64,000 bases of DNA from Actinostola sp. cb2023. Lineage: Eukaryota; Cnidaria; Anthozoa; Actiniaria; Actinostolidae. Below, one piece after another: positions 45,480-56,522 of this stretch (the first letter of the stretch is position 1; each line of letters starts with the position of its first letter). The notes below the pieces were generated by a model. It had not been told where the DNA came from and did no database searches. It saw only the letters and a program-made list of their open reading frames with translations. The DNA lies in contig JAUJYZ010001497.1 in NCBI GenBank assembly GCA_033675265.1, forward strand, positions 1-64,000, given 5' to 3'. Position numbers and translations under genes: made by a program.

Positions 45480-47284
45480 ACCAGATTGATTCTGGCAGCA
45501 GATTCGCCAGCAGCAGATTCGACCAGCAGCAGATTGGAAGCAGCAGATTCGGATTGACGTCATTTTGACGTCACAGATTTTCGAATCTGCTGCTGGCTTG
45601 ACAGCAGATTCACTAAGCAGGGGGTAGGGAAGGGAATATGATTGTTTAACAGTTTGTACTGCAAATGAACACTAAGAATAGATTCAGCGTTGGAAACGGG
45701 TGATAATCCCGGCTTGGTTGCATTTGAATGACCTTAGACAACTAGTAACGCAACACCGGATGTGTGATTACACAATAAATGTATGTCAATTATCAGGTGG
45801 AGGCTAAAAGGGATGCCTCAAAAGGACCTTATTAAATATTCATTTCCATGACGTCAGTCGACGTTCTCCGAAAGAGTTCTCGGGTTTCGTTTTTTTTATC
45901 GACTGATCGACGGGAATTTCGAGAACTGCATTATATTGAGCCAGGGACGTTAATGTTTTGGTAATAATAATGCGGGAAAGAGCAGGAATATTTTAAATTT
46001 TAAAATAACTAAATCCCTGTGCTCATGGATTCGCTATGGACTACTTGAAAAATTGAACGACTCACTAGTTTGGCTATAGAAGAAACATATCAAGCTCTAA
46101 TGCAGTTCGAAACCATCACAACGACTCGATTTTCTCAGTTTTATAGCAAATATTTTGGTAAACAAGAGATATTACAGGCGCGTTCCTGGGCGGCATTTTC
46201 AGCTTTAAGCGAGCAACCGAAAAGTGTTGAAGAACATCATAAGAGCGCAGATACCGAATGAGCTCGTCCCGGCCTGTATCCCTGGTGAGGTATACTTGAA
46301 TCGGCTGTCAGTGTTCTGCAGGTGACTTGCAAGATCCGTTTTGGCGTGAAATTGCAGTAAGACGTAAAAGTTACTTTTAGGTTCAGCCTTCAGGGTGCCA
46401 CGACGTACTGAGTGCCACATTTATTTGTCTCTCAGGATGTCATGGCATGATTTTTATTTACTACCGAGAAAAATCGAAATGAAATGCTCTTTGTAATTGC
46501 CAAGTTGAGAAATTGACACAAAAACAATACCGCACGCTGTCTAGACACGGTGTACGAGCAGGGTCTTTGAAGAGTTTCCGTTTAAAAAAATCCCTTTTGG
46601 AGGCAATTGTTTGGGAACTGACACAAGGGCGAACTTTTTCAGTTGAGGAAAAGTTGTTTTTTTCTTGTGTAGACATGGATAGTATAGAGTTTACTGGAGA
46701 GGAATCAATACGATTGAAATCGTAGGTTGTGACCCTCCCTATACGTGATTCTGAACATTGATAACAAATATTCTCCGATAAAAATTATCATACAGTGATA
46801 ATCGATGATACTCATCACCCCATCATAATAAATAAAACCAACTTTCAGTACACTCAGAGCCAGCGATTGTGCATTTTATCCGTAACGTCGTGAAATTGAA
46901 TATTTAATGAGGTCCTTTTGAGGCATCCCTTTTAGCCTCCACCCAATTATCAATGCTCAAACAAAGACAATCAAACATAACACGTAATGTCAAGTTTTAA
47001 AACATTTAAAATTCGTATTAGAATTACTTATTAGGCTCCTTCCACACTGTTTATGTTGTTTATGTTTGGAGTCTCCAGTATCGAAAGGCTAAAAGGTTTG
47101 AGCTGGCGTTTTTGTCTTGTTGTCGCTCTTCCCTTCCCTACCCCTGCTCAGTGAATCTGCTGTCAAGCCAGCAGCAGATTTGGAATTCTGTGACGTCAAA
47201 ATGACGTCAATCCGAATCTGCTGCTTCCAATCTGCTGCTGGTCGAATCTGCTGCTGGCGAATCTGCTGCCAGAATCAATCTGGT
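45480..47284. mobile_element. 1,805-bp inverted-repeat element with 9-bp target duplication, host of a nested element
   Basis: The end ACCAGATTGATTCTGGCAGC and its inverse GCTGCCAGAATCAATCTGGT are flanked by GCAGACCGG on both sides (45471-45479 and 47285-47293). The arms of about 165 bases hold tandem CAGCAGATTCG repeats and TTGACGTCATTTTGACGTCA. The interior is mostly a second transposon (45796-46943). No transposase was recognised. Confidence 0.9.
45796..46943. mobile_element. 1,148-bp element nested inside the 45480-47284 element, own 9-bp target duplication
   Basis: Tips GGTGGAGGCTAAAAGGGATG and the inverse. The inverted ends are about 48 bases (to AAATATTCA). The 9-mer CAATTATCA is present at 45787-45795 and 46944-46952. 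Two short plus-strand frames (46070-46261, starting MAIEETYQALMQFETITT, and 46513-46725) may be transposase remnants or cargo; neither matches a known family. Confidence 0.9.
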
Positions 47285-47399
47285 GCAGACCGGCCAGTGG
47301 TTTATAGCTCAGTTGTCATGTACAAGTTTAATACAGCTATTATAGGAAGCCCATCCACATCACATTGAGTTACTTCATATTTTGTGGCTATTTTGCCTC

Positions 47400-47645
47400 A
47401 GCGGCACTAGTTTGTAATGTTTATCACCCGTTTCCAACGCTGAATCTATTCTTAGTGTTCGTTTGCAGTACTGAAACAATCATATTCCCTTCCCTACCCC
47501 TGCTTAGTGAATCTGCTGTCAAGCCAGCAGCAGATTCGAAAATCTGTGATGTCAAAATGACGTCAATCCGAAACTGCTGCTACCAATCTGCTGCTGGTCG
47601 AATCTGCTGCTGGCGAATCTGCTGCCAGAATCAATCTGGTCTTTA
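47400..47645 (-). mobile_element. Third arm copy of the CAGCAGATTCG element
   Basis: Inverted relative to 45480-45725 and longer than the arm at 47125-47284. It includes CCCGTTTCCAACGCTGAATC and CCCTTCCCTACCCCTGCTTA, and ends AATCAATCTGGT. It is a solo arm or the end of a second element. The remaining 220 bases to 47866 show nothing. Confidence 0.8.
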
Positions 47646-47866
47646 GGTCACGGTTTAAATCTAACTGACCACCGTTAGAGTCAGTCTTTTAGAGTAGTAC
47701 TAGTCGTCCGTGAATAAAATCCTGACCTACTCTTCAGTAGTGACTAAGTTTCATTTACCCTGATTGGTACTGACAATTAGTGGTTGCCACGTCCACAAGG
47801 TCGAAGTTCTGTTACCTTTTATGGCTTAGTTTCTAAATCTCCGACACTCTTTGATATGGCAGACCT

Positions 47867-47935
47867 CCACCGGTGTTTCTGATGGTGCGGAAACACTCTG
47901 CCAGAGTGTTTCCGCACCATCAGAAACCCCGGTGG
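47867..47935. repeat. 69-bp near-perfect hairpin
   Basis: CCACCGGTGTTTCTGATGGT then GCGGAAACACTCTG pairs with its inverse, with no loop at all. No target duplication is visible. Lies next to the small MITE starting at 47937. Confidence 0.85.
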
Positions 47936-47936
47936 C

Positions 47937-48106
47937 TCTGGGGCGGATCTAGGATTTTGAGGTGTGGCGTTCACTCCAGAAGGAAATGTTACGCGCACCG
48001 ATTTTTTGTATTTTATTTGAAAAAAATTGTATTATTGAATTGTTCCTGGGCAGCAAGGGGGGTGCACGGGCCGGCACCCAATGAATCCCCCCTAAATCCG
48101 CCACAG
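47937..48106. mobile_element. About 170-bp MITE, GGCGGATC-tip family
   Basis: CTGGGGCGGATCTAGG and CCTAAATCCGCCACAG are inverted ends related to those of the 503-bp element at 38230. C-rich subterminal DNA (AATCCCCCCTAAAT) is also shared. Confidence 0.68.
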
Positions 48107-48174
48107 GAGCTACACGCCACTTCCACACTAATTTATCTGTAGCCACAGGATCCGCCCTGCGTGCCAACTCGAGG

Positions 48175-48254
48175 TAGCCTCCTTTGCAGACGTTTTAGTT
48201 GGTTCGCTTGTTGGGAGATAAGCGAACCAACTAAAACGTCTGCAAAGGAGGCTA
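48175..48254. mobile_element. 80-bp perfect hairpin MITE with 9-bp target duplication
   Basis: Two 35-base arms, TAGCCTCCTTTGCAGACG... and its exact inverse, surround GTTGGGAGAT. AACTCGAGG lies on both sides (48166-48174 and 48255-48263). Exact arms suggest a young insertion. Confidence 0.93.
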
Positions 48255-48263
48255 AACTCGAGG

Positions 48264-49260
48264 TTGGTCAGTCCTGTTGAGTGAGAAATCTCAGTACCAT
48301 TGACCTATAAGGTACAGTTGTAAAGGAAGAAAATTAGAGAAATTTAGAAGAAATTTCTAGGCAAATTATTCAAGTTATTTTCATATGAATTGGCAAAACA
48401 AAGCGAATTGGCAGATATTTTCTATAAGTGAAGACACAATAAGCAGGTTAAAGTTTTCCAGTAAACACCTGTTGCAAGTAATTCATTATTCACAACTTGT
48501 AGTCATAACGTTAGAATGATCCCTAACGTTACGGCCAGTGATAAGGGTCACTTGTACCAGTTCACGGATTCCTTAATCTTCTTGTGAGAACCAATAATTC
48601 TTCCTCTACGTTACGTTATCTTTTAGCATGTATTTCATGTTCAATTATGATTGGCTTAGGATCTTACGCATTGTAACTTTAGTGATTAGATATGCATATC
48701 ATACCTGTACATGTTAGTTAACGTTGCAAGTTAGGATGATGCAATGTAAGGTATAAATAGAGACCGTTGAAATTGTAATATCGGAGACCATGTAGCCTTC
48801 ACGGGTTGCAGAATGAGAGACCAACTGGCCGTCGTGCTAGTCAGTGATTAAAGTGTAAGATTCAAGATACAAGAAACTTCCGTGCCTCGTTACTTCAAGT
48901 CTCGTACTTACTCGTAGGGTAATTGTACGGGCCCACGCTGAGTGAGTCGCCACTACCAAAAGCTAATCACCCCAAAGATTGAGCAAGTTGAATTGGATTT
49001 AGTAGAAATAAGCGCAGCTTATTTGCTCACGAACTACTTGAAGTAGTCCGAAAAACCTTTCCGTAACACAGTGACACTCAAATGGCTTCCTTTCTGAACC
49101 AATCAAAAAGCGTGCAGATGCATCCGTCATCCAATCAAACACTTTCAATACGACAAGGGTCACGGTGTAGTCCAGTTCGCACCCGTAAGAATACATTTCC
49201 GAAAGAGAACTGTTTATCAAAACTATTGTTCATTGTAGAACAAATCCCCGCACCCAATGA
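48264..49260. promoter_or_regulatory. TATA-type promoter-like region, possible solo LTR
   Basis: GGTATAAATAGAGACC at 48750 is followed about 90 bases on by GTGATTAAAGTGTAAG and then CCCACGCTGAGTGAGTCGCC. This TATA, short R-like region and tail layout resembles an LTR or a class II promoter. The ends of a repeat could not be defined. No gene follows. Confidence 0.25.
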
Positions 49261-49672
49261 ATGAGTTCCTAGGGCAATATGGACCCAACGTTCCCCATTG
49301 AGTTATTCTGTATTTGCGCGCGTCTTTTTAATGAATTTTGTAGTCGGCTGTGGTAGCCCGCGGCCGGGTACTATGCAAACTCCATTTGAATTGTAAATAT
49401 GATCCCTGGGGATTAGTTAATATATGCAGATGAGTCATGACGAGCCCCGACCCTAACATTTTTGTTTTGCAAAGCAAAAAAAGCCTCGCAACATGATTAT
49501 TTGTGGTGGATTAACACAGCGGGGTTGTGTACCCGATACATCGGTGTAGGCCAGGCTCATGCTGGGACGTGAATTACTAGTCGTAGATTTATATTTACTG
49601 ATTTTAGAAAGATATGGCCAATAAGTGAATAAGATAAATGTTGTCTCTATTAAAATAATATTGATATTGATC

Positions 49673-49925
49673 AAACGTTCAATGCTCTACCCATAGAATA
49701 TCGAGCGAGTCAGGCGTGCCGCCACAAATCATTGCCGATTTAGCAATACAAATTAAGTTGAGTTGTCAGCCTACTTTGCGATTAGTATTTTAGTCTGTGT
49801 TTCAAGTTCAATGCTTTACCCATAGAATATCAGGCGTGCCACCCGAACAATCTACCCTGCCTTCAGGTGCGCCACCGAAAAGCATTGGGGTTTAGCAATA
49901 TAAAGTTGAGTACTCTGCGATTATA
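49673..49925. repeat. Local tandem duplication, two diverged units of about 125-130 bp
   Basis: TTCAATGCTCTACCCATAGA (49678) and TTCAATGCTTTACCCATAGA (49808) begin two units sharing ATATCAGGCGTGCC-type sequence, GTTTAGCAATA, AAGTTGAGT, CTGCGATTA and TTAGTCTGTGT. Confidence 0.8.
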
Positions 49926-50249
49926 GTCACATTAGTCTGTGTCGGTTTCAGAACGTTTGCAGCATAAAATCCCGTATTTGTCTCAAAGTCAGACGAGCAA
50001 TACCTGAATGTACTCGACGAATATCTTACCCACATTTCCAGGTGACATTTTCCATATATTAGACAACCCAACAATGAAAATAAAGCTCACAAAGAATTAT
50101 ATTTTGATTCTAGCGCCAAAACTCGTCGATGACCCGCAATTGTTTATCATGTTGTGTAAGAATTGTCTGTGATTAATGTGTCAGTAGAACGAATCTTATT
50201 GGACCAAGACTAATTGGCTTTGAGAACTAGTAACCCTAGGCAAACATAT

Positions 50250-51060
50250 CACAGCTATCCTGCTGGGACAAAAAGTTTGGGGTCGGGGCCCCTCGTGTAT
50301 AAAGGAAAACACAAAGCACGCTCTGCCTCTTTCAAGTCACTTGGTCCGAGACGAAGGATGTTTTGGCTGCTAGCTCAGTAGAACCCGACTTACTCGCTAC
50401 TCAAGGGTAAAGTATGGTTGAAGACGAGCAATCTCCTCCACCGGCGGCAGGACAAGTAGTACAACTGTAGCGAACGCTGGTAGTCACCCGAATGTCAAGC
50501 GCCGGTTCAGCAAATTCAGTAGCCGAGGACGAACGAGTTGACTAGTTGAAGCGGCCAACGCTCCGGCTAATGTAGTATCGTATATTGGTTTCTGTATGAC
50601 ATATTTCTCAGTGTCGGGCAATTTTCAGTCATGTAATTTAGTAGGGTTTTTACCGTTTCTTTAGTGCCGGGTTTGTTGCTTTCAAAGCTTAGTCGGGCAA
50701 AGTTTAGTTCGCCACGTGTAATATGTAAATGGCCTGCATATGTGAAAGAGCTTGTAAGGGACTCGTGCTACTCGAGCGTGGTTGTTGCAGATTGTGTACA
50801 AACTTTAGCGGGAAATTTTGTGCTGGTGTTTGAAATAAGTTCGTTTGAAATAAGTTTAGAATTGTGCATCGGCGACGGTATTCTGTTTTATATCTCTCTC
50901 TTTCTTTTTGCCTGTGGGGCTGTAGTCTGTTTGTATTGATAATTGTATTGATCATTTCCAGAATCCGCTTGATCTAGTCCGTAGAGGAACAGTGAAAGAG
51001 GCCCGTGATCGACCTCGGAGCACGTGGTACTAACTAAGCCGGAATGTATGGTTTGTCGGA
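50250..51060 (+). promoter_or_regulatory. TATA-type promoter-like region upstream of the 50-bp array
   Basis: TGTATAAAGG (50295) lies 40-50 bases before a CTCTTTCAAGTCACTTGG stretch typical of transcribed leader DNA. Several GT-rich donor-like sites follow. No long open frame is associated. It may drive a transcript through the minisatellite, or be a retroelement LTR. Confidence 0.25.
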
Positions 51061-52770
51061 TCTGACCGGTGATGGAGGCACGCTATGAACGGATATGTTG
51101 TACTGGCCCATAATCGAGGCACACTGTGACTGGAAATGTAGAAAGTCGTGTAACTGGCCCGTGATCGAGGCACGCTGTGATCGAAGAGATAAAAAATTGT
51201 GTACTGTCCCGTGATCGAGGTACGCTGTGATCGAAGAGATAAAAAATTGTGTACTGGCCCGTGATCGAGGCACGCTGTGATCGAAGAGATAAAAAATTGT
51301 GTACTGTCCCGTGATCGAGGCACGCTGTGATCGAAGAGATAACAGATTGTGTACTGGCCCGTGATCGAGGCACGCTGTGATCGAAGAGATAAAAAATTGT
51401 GTACTGGCCCGTGATCGAGGCACGCTGTGATCGAAGAGATAAAAAAATTGTGTACTGGCCCGGGATCGAGGCACGCTGTGATCGAAGAGATAAAAAATTG
51501 TGTACTGGCCCGTGATCGAGGCACGCTGTGATCGAAGAGATAAAAAATTGTGTACTGTCCCGTGATCGAGGCACGCTGTGATCGAAGAGATAAAAATTGT
51601 GTACTGGCCCGTGATCGAGGCACGCTGTGATCGAAGAGATAAAAAATTGTGTACTGGCCCGTGATCGAGGCACGCTGTGATCGAAGAGATAACAAATTGT
51701 GTACAGGCCCGTGATCGAGGCACGCTGTGATCGAAGAGATAAAAAATTGTGTACTGGCCCGTGATCGAGGCACGCTGTGATCGAAGAGATAACAGATTGT
51801 GTACTGGCCCGTGATCGAGGCACGCTGTGATCGAAGAGATAAAAAATTGTGTACTGGCCCGTGATCGAGGCACGCTGTGATCGAAGAGATAAAAAAATTG
51901 TGTACTGGCCCGGGATCGAGGCACGCTGTGATCGAAGAGATAAAAAATTGTGTACTGGCCCGTGATCGAGGCACGCTGTGATCGAAGAGATAAAAAATTG
52001 TGTACTGTCCCGTGATCGAGGCACGCTGTGATCGAAGAGATAAAAATTGTGTACTGGCCCGTGATCGAGGCACGCTGTGATCGAAGAGATAAAAAATTGT
52101 GTACTGGCCCGTGATCGAGGCACGCTGTGATCGAAGAGATAACAAATTGTGTACAGGCCCGTGATCGAGGCACGCTGTGATCGAAGAGATAAAAAATTGT
52201 GTACTGGCCCGTGATCGAGGCACGCTGTGATCGAAGAGATAAAAAAATTGTGTACTGGCCCGGGATCGAGGCACGCTGTGATCGAAGAGATAAAAAATTG
52301 TGTACTGGCCCGTGATCGAGGCACGCTGTGATCGAAGAGATAAAAAAATTGTGTACTGTCCCGTGATCGAGGTACGCTGTGATCGAAGAGATAAAAATTG
52401 TGTACTGGCCCGTGATCGAGGCATACTGTGACCAAGAATGTGGCCCGTGATCGAGGCACACTGTGACCGGAAAGGTACGTTGGTGACCAGAAATTCAGGT
52501 AGTGATTTACGTATGTACTTGCCCGTGATCGAGGCACACTGTGACTGGAAATGTGAAAAATGGGTGCCAGCCGTGATCGAAGCAGATTGTGACTGGAACG
52601 AAATGTATAAAATCGCGTACTGGACCGTGATCGAGTCACGCTGTCACTGGAAACTGTAGTAAATCACCTACTGCATGGCTCGTGTTCGAGGCACGCTGTG
52701 ACAGGAAATGTAGAAAATCGCGTACTGGCTCTTGTTCGAGGCACGCTGTGACAGGAAATGTAGAAAATGG
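51060..52770. repeat. 50-bp minisatellite, about 25 core units plus degenerate borders
   Basis: The unit contains GTGATCGAGGCACGCTGTGA then TCGAAGAGATAAAAAATTGTG. Spacing is 50 bases (51261, 51311). Rare variants (AACAGATTGT, AACAAATTGTGTACAGG, CGGGATCGAG) recur every 450 bases. Border units (51060-51150 and 52430-52770) have GACTGGAAATGTAGAAAA instead of TCGAAGAGATAAAA. All three minus-strand frames are open for 460-520 codons; this follows from the unit composition and is not coding evidence. Confidence 0.95.
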
Positions 52771-54780
52771 CGCTTGTGTGATCTGAAGGAGCCTGCATGA
52801 TAGTATTGGATGAGAATAAGATAAACAATAACCTGTGTGGGTTGCAAACACTCTGGGTACGATTGCAAATTTATGAATGGAGGTGTATAGGATTTGCGAG
52901 TTTTTACAAGGTGTTACATACATATACAGATTTGGTATTGGCTACTCCATTATACGTACTCTAGCCGTTCCAGGGTAATGTCGATGTAATGTAGGTTAGT
53001 ATCTCAGGTTGGGGCGAGTAACTCACTCAGGTTAGCTTTTTATCTAAGCTGCTTGTGTACGCTTCGTTCACGGACGTGTTGTAGTTGCTCCCTCCTGATC
53101 GGGGACCCCGTTGTATTTCGTTTTTTGCCTACGCATAGTATAGCATGGATCGCGAGTTTGGAATCAAACTTTTCGCTGTTCCTAGAGGCTGCAGAATTTG
53201 ATATTCATCTACTCCGCTCTGTGAGGTCAGCGACAACTTAAATTGGGTGAATATAGATGGGGTCCCCGTTCTGGGGGGAGCTTAATTGGTCTACTATAGA
53301 AGGCGTCATGGTAGCACGGTGTTCTCCTGAGTATTCTGCCTGTTATATTTCGGGATACAGACCACTCGGTAGCGGATGGCTTGCATACCAAAGCATGGTG
53401 AAAGATTCTTGTCGATCACCATTTGGGGGATACAATTATGGAGTGGATTACCAACAAGGTGGATATGTAGGATTTTATACAGCACTTTAAGACCGTTCTT
53501 TCGAAAACGTGGAGTATGAGCCGGAAGTTGTGTTAATGTCATGGTTCATGTGCATATGTCACTACCGTGTCAGGCGCTGTGATAGGTTGAATAAAGGATG
53601 TTCACATGACCATGGATTTGTGTCTGTATCGATAACCAGGCTCTAAATTAAAATAATATACTAGTAGTAAATTGGTTCAACCAAGTGAAGCGCCGTCGTA
53701 TATTTTTGCATGGCAAGTTTAACGAAAACGTGCGTGGTGTAGAGTCAAACTATTATATATAGAGTGCAAACACTAAAACCATGTTGTCATGGAAAGGCAC
53801 GTGGACTTATTCTAAATGAGCGTGAGAACAGAATATTCTGATCAGCTGATGCATGATTCATTGTTGCAGACGTTTAGCGTGACTGCGATCCGAAATATCT
53901 AGAAGCATATGAACATATCCCGATAGGTGGCCGTAAGGAGTTAGGCATACGAAGATATTCCGATAGGTGACCGTAGGGAGTTCGGGTGTGCTCGTTTGTG
54001 TGATGTGGGCTGCACGAGACTGCGCAGTGCGAATTATGCAATTTTGTGACCATGAACGTACGGTATTCCTCAGCGCGGGGCCCTTCGGCCAATTAGTGCT
54101 ATTCTGTAATATTTAGTTAGTACTTTTTCGTGGATATATGGTATGCACTCTTACACATTTATTTATTTATTTTAACTTTAACGATACGAATGTACACGTG
54201 ATATCCGCTGTCATCTGTCATGGTACGAGTACATGAAATGTACCATATATGATGTCATGTGTTTCTCTTCCTATTGAACTGCGACACTTGAGCTTCCTTT
54301 TCATAGCTTTTGAGGTAAACACGTGATAGAGATTCTGATTCAGTTCTTGAATTTTATTCACTCAGTGGTTTGACATGTTTTGATTTCGCGAGCGTTTCTT
54401 GTCCATATTCAGGTGTGGGAACAGGCCATTCTCATTTGTTGATATGGGTTTAATGTGACAGAGATGTGATGTATACGTGATGTGATGTCTGCTGTCATAC
54501 GTTATTGCCGGCGGGTGTGCATAACCACCTGAACATTTTAGAAATCTATTGGTATAGCATATGGGGCCATCTACGCTTCGCTCTGACGGCAATAACGACG
54601 CCTATTTTGTAAGGTTTGGAAGGGTATAGAGTAGAACGGAAATAAAACAAGTCTATAAAACAAGGTTATGTGTGGCCTATGGTGTATGGCGTGACAGCTT
54701 GGGGAAGGCCAGATTGATTGTCCATATCTCATTACCATCTCATGAATAACAATACCCAGGACAGAATATCTTACTATTGG
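52771..54780. other. Intergenic; no supported gene
   Basis: The longest candidate is a 77-codon plus frame (53257-53490) rich in Gly/Tyr at its end (GGYNYGVDYQQGGYVGFY). It has no known family or splice context and is left uncalled. AATAAAGG at 53592 could be a polyadenylation signal for some plus-strand transcript. Confidence 0.3.
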
Positions 54781-54787
54781 GCGTCTA

Positions 54788-54940
54788 TTGGGCTTCCTGT
54801 GTATCAACTCTGCGCGCGTAACCACAGGCAGCCCATACCATTGCTTCTGAGGCTACTAATTTTAATAAATAAAAATATATTTATTTCAATTATTTGTATG
54901 CGCGCGTCCTTTTTGGATGGATTTCCTGTGGTAGAGCGCG
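54788..54940. mobile_element. CCTGTGG-repeat, copy at 54.8 kb
   Basis: TGGGCTTCCTGTG and ACCACAGGCAGCCCA (54790-54832) are followed by GAGGCTACTAATTTTAATAA, GCGCGCGTC and GATGGATTTCCTGTGGTAGA (54917-54936). Same order as the copy in intron 3 at 16571-16670 and inverse of 56400-56520. Just beyond it is a hairpin ACTCGGGCCC..GGAAGCCCGAGT (54963-54990). Confidence 0.75.
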
Positions 54941-54990
54941 CGCGCGATACGCTGTTTTATTTACTCGGGCCCTTCCGAAGGAAGCCCGAG

Positions 54991-56340
54991 TTATAAAATG
55001 GACCTTCTTTTTATTATTATTTTTGTTTGGCCAAAGAATGAAGAAAAAATGCGACGTATTTGATCGTATCGAGTTTCAAGATTACTCAGCAGATAAGGGA
55101 AAACAAACGACACACAGGACTCAAGTAGATTTGAATCTTAGTTTTGAAAGCGGCTGTAGATCTTCAAGCTATTAAAGGTCGGGATTCTAGTTCATCGTTC
55201 GACAAGGCGCGTTTTTGTTATAAATGAAACGACATCTTTCAGAGTTTGTTGCTAATTGTAATAGTACGTGTACAGCTATGTCCTTGAGTATTTATAATTA
55301 AACTCACGACCAGCGATGTAACCGTACATCTATTGACAAAAAGCTATATGTACAGAAGTCATGCAAACAGTCGAGCCAGTCGAGTTATGTTTATTTTATT
55401 CCACGTTCGCAAAGGTTTATTTTAAAGGCCATGCCGTTAAAAACCCGTTAGCAGCTTCGTCGAGCTTCGCCAGATCATAGTCTGAATCGTCTGGATGTTA
55501 TATTATTATGTCTCTGAAGCTAGAGAGCGAGGGTTTGATTTTCCAGTACATTTTGTTTTGATAGCTATAATCTCGCTTTGCTTGCTGCCTGACTGCCCGG
55601 CCTGACTGTCAGTCACGCGCCGTGATAAACCGTTTAAAAAGTATCATTCTATGATCCTTGTCTGAGTCTGTCCGAGATTGTGACGTCACGAGAAGAGTGA
55701 TTAGCATAATTGCACGTTGCAGAGTCAAAGAGAACGGAGCGAGCGTGAGAGAGTGTGGAGTGTAAAGTTGTTCATCGAACGGAAACAAGAATCATATGCA
55801 CGGAACTAAGAAGCAAGAAATTGTATACCAGGAACTGAGAATAAAGAATCGTTTACTAGTAATTACAAGTCTACAAGAGTTTAAGTCGTTAAGCTTATAA
55901 ATTACAACGGAGTCATACATCTATTACGCGGCCTAACAAGATCTTTCAATGTATAGGCAGAGACAGCAGATTGGTCGAGCTTTGTCACATCATACCGTAG
56001 TCTGAATCAACTGGATGTTTAAAAGATACGAAGTTCGAGAAGAATTCTTATATAAGTCCTTTCATTTGACCGACTTTCCTCTGCGATAACGAAGAAACCA
56101 AAGACGTTATCAGAACCGTCTGACCATGAATATGAACCTCAACTGGACGTTCCAAGTACGTGCTACGGAAGTACGATTCGGAGATTTTTATCTATGCTCA
56201 CCGACACATATATACATAGTCTCCCTCGTCACGCAACTGTCAGTCATTGTCAGGTCCCTCCTCACGCAGCTGACATTGTCCTTGTCATAATGCCCGAGTG
56301 TACGCTCATTGAGCGTCTTGTTTAGAAATGCATGATGTCG
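54991..56340. other. Intergenic; possible LTR-like tail
   Basis: No supported coding region. Around 55680-55950, TGACGTCACGAGAAGAGTG, GAGAATAAAGAATCG and a following TACAAG-rich stretch resemble the leader of a retroelement LTR, but no ends or primer site could be fixed. Confidence 0.25.
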
Positions 56341-56522
56341 GGATCCCTGTGCGTGTCCGCCTCTATACACAGGGAACCCAACATAAACGTATAGTAATAT
56401 ATGCGCGCGCGCGCGCTCTACCACAGGAAACCCATAAAAAAGACGCGCGAATATAAAATGTATTATTTATATTTATTATTTAGTGGCCTCAGAAACAATG
56501 GTTGGGCTGCCTGTGGCGTACA
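56341..56522. mobile_element. CCTGTGG-repeat, inverted copy at 56.4 kb
   Basis: GGGATCCCTGTG..CACAGGGAACCCA (56340-56382) is followed by GCGCGCGCTCTACCACAGGA (56409), AACCCATAAAAAAGACGCGCG, GTGGCCTC and TTGGGCTGCCTGTGG (56506-56520). It is the reverse of the copies at 16571 and 54830. Confidence 0.75.

Noticed and set aside
51030..52640. Three overlapping minus-strand open frames of 464-518 codons
   Set aside because: All three frames are open because a 50-bp unit without stops cycles through every phase. There is no start or splice context and no protein family.
51060..52770. CRISPR array
   Set aside because: No variable spacers; units are contiguous. The genome is eukaryotic.
53257..53490. 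77-codon frame with a Gly/Tyr-rich end
   Set aside because: No family, no repeat support, no convincing splice or promoter context; listed only as a note.
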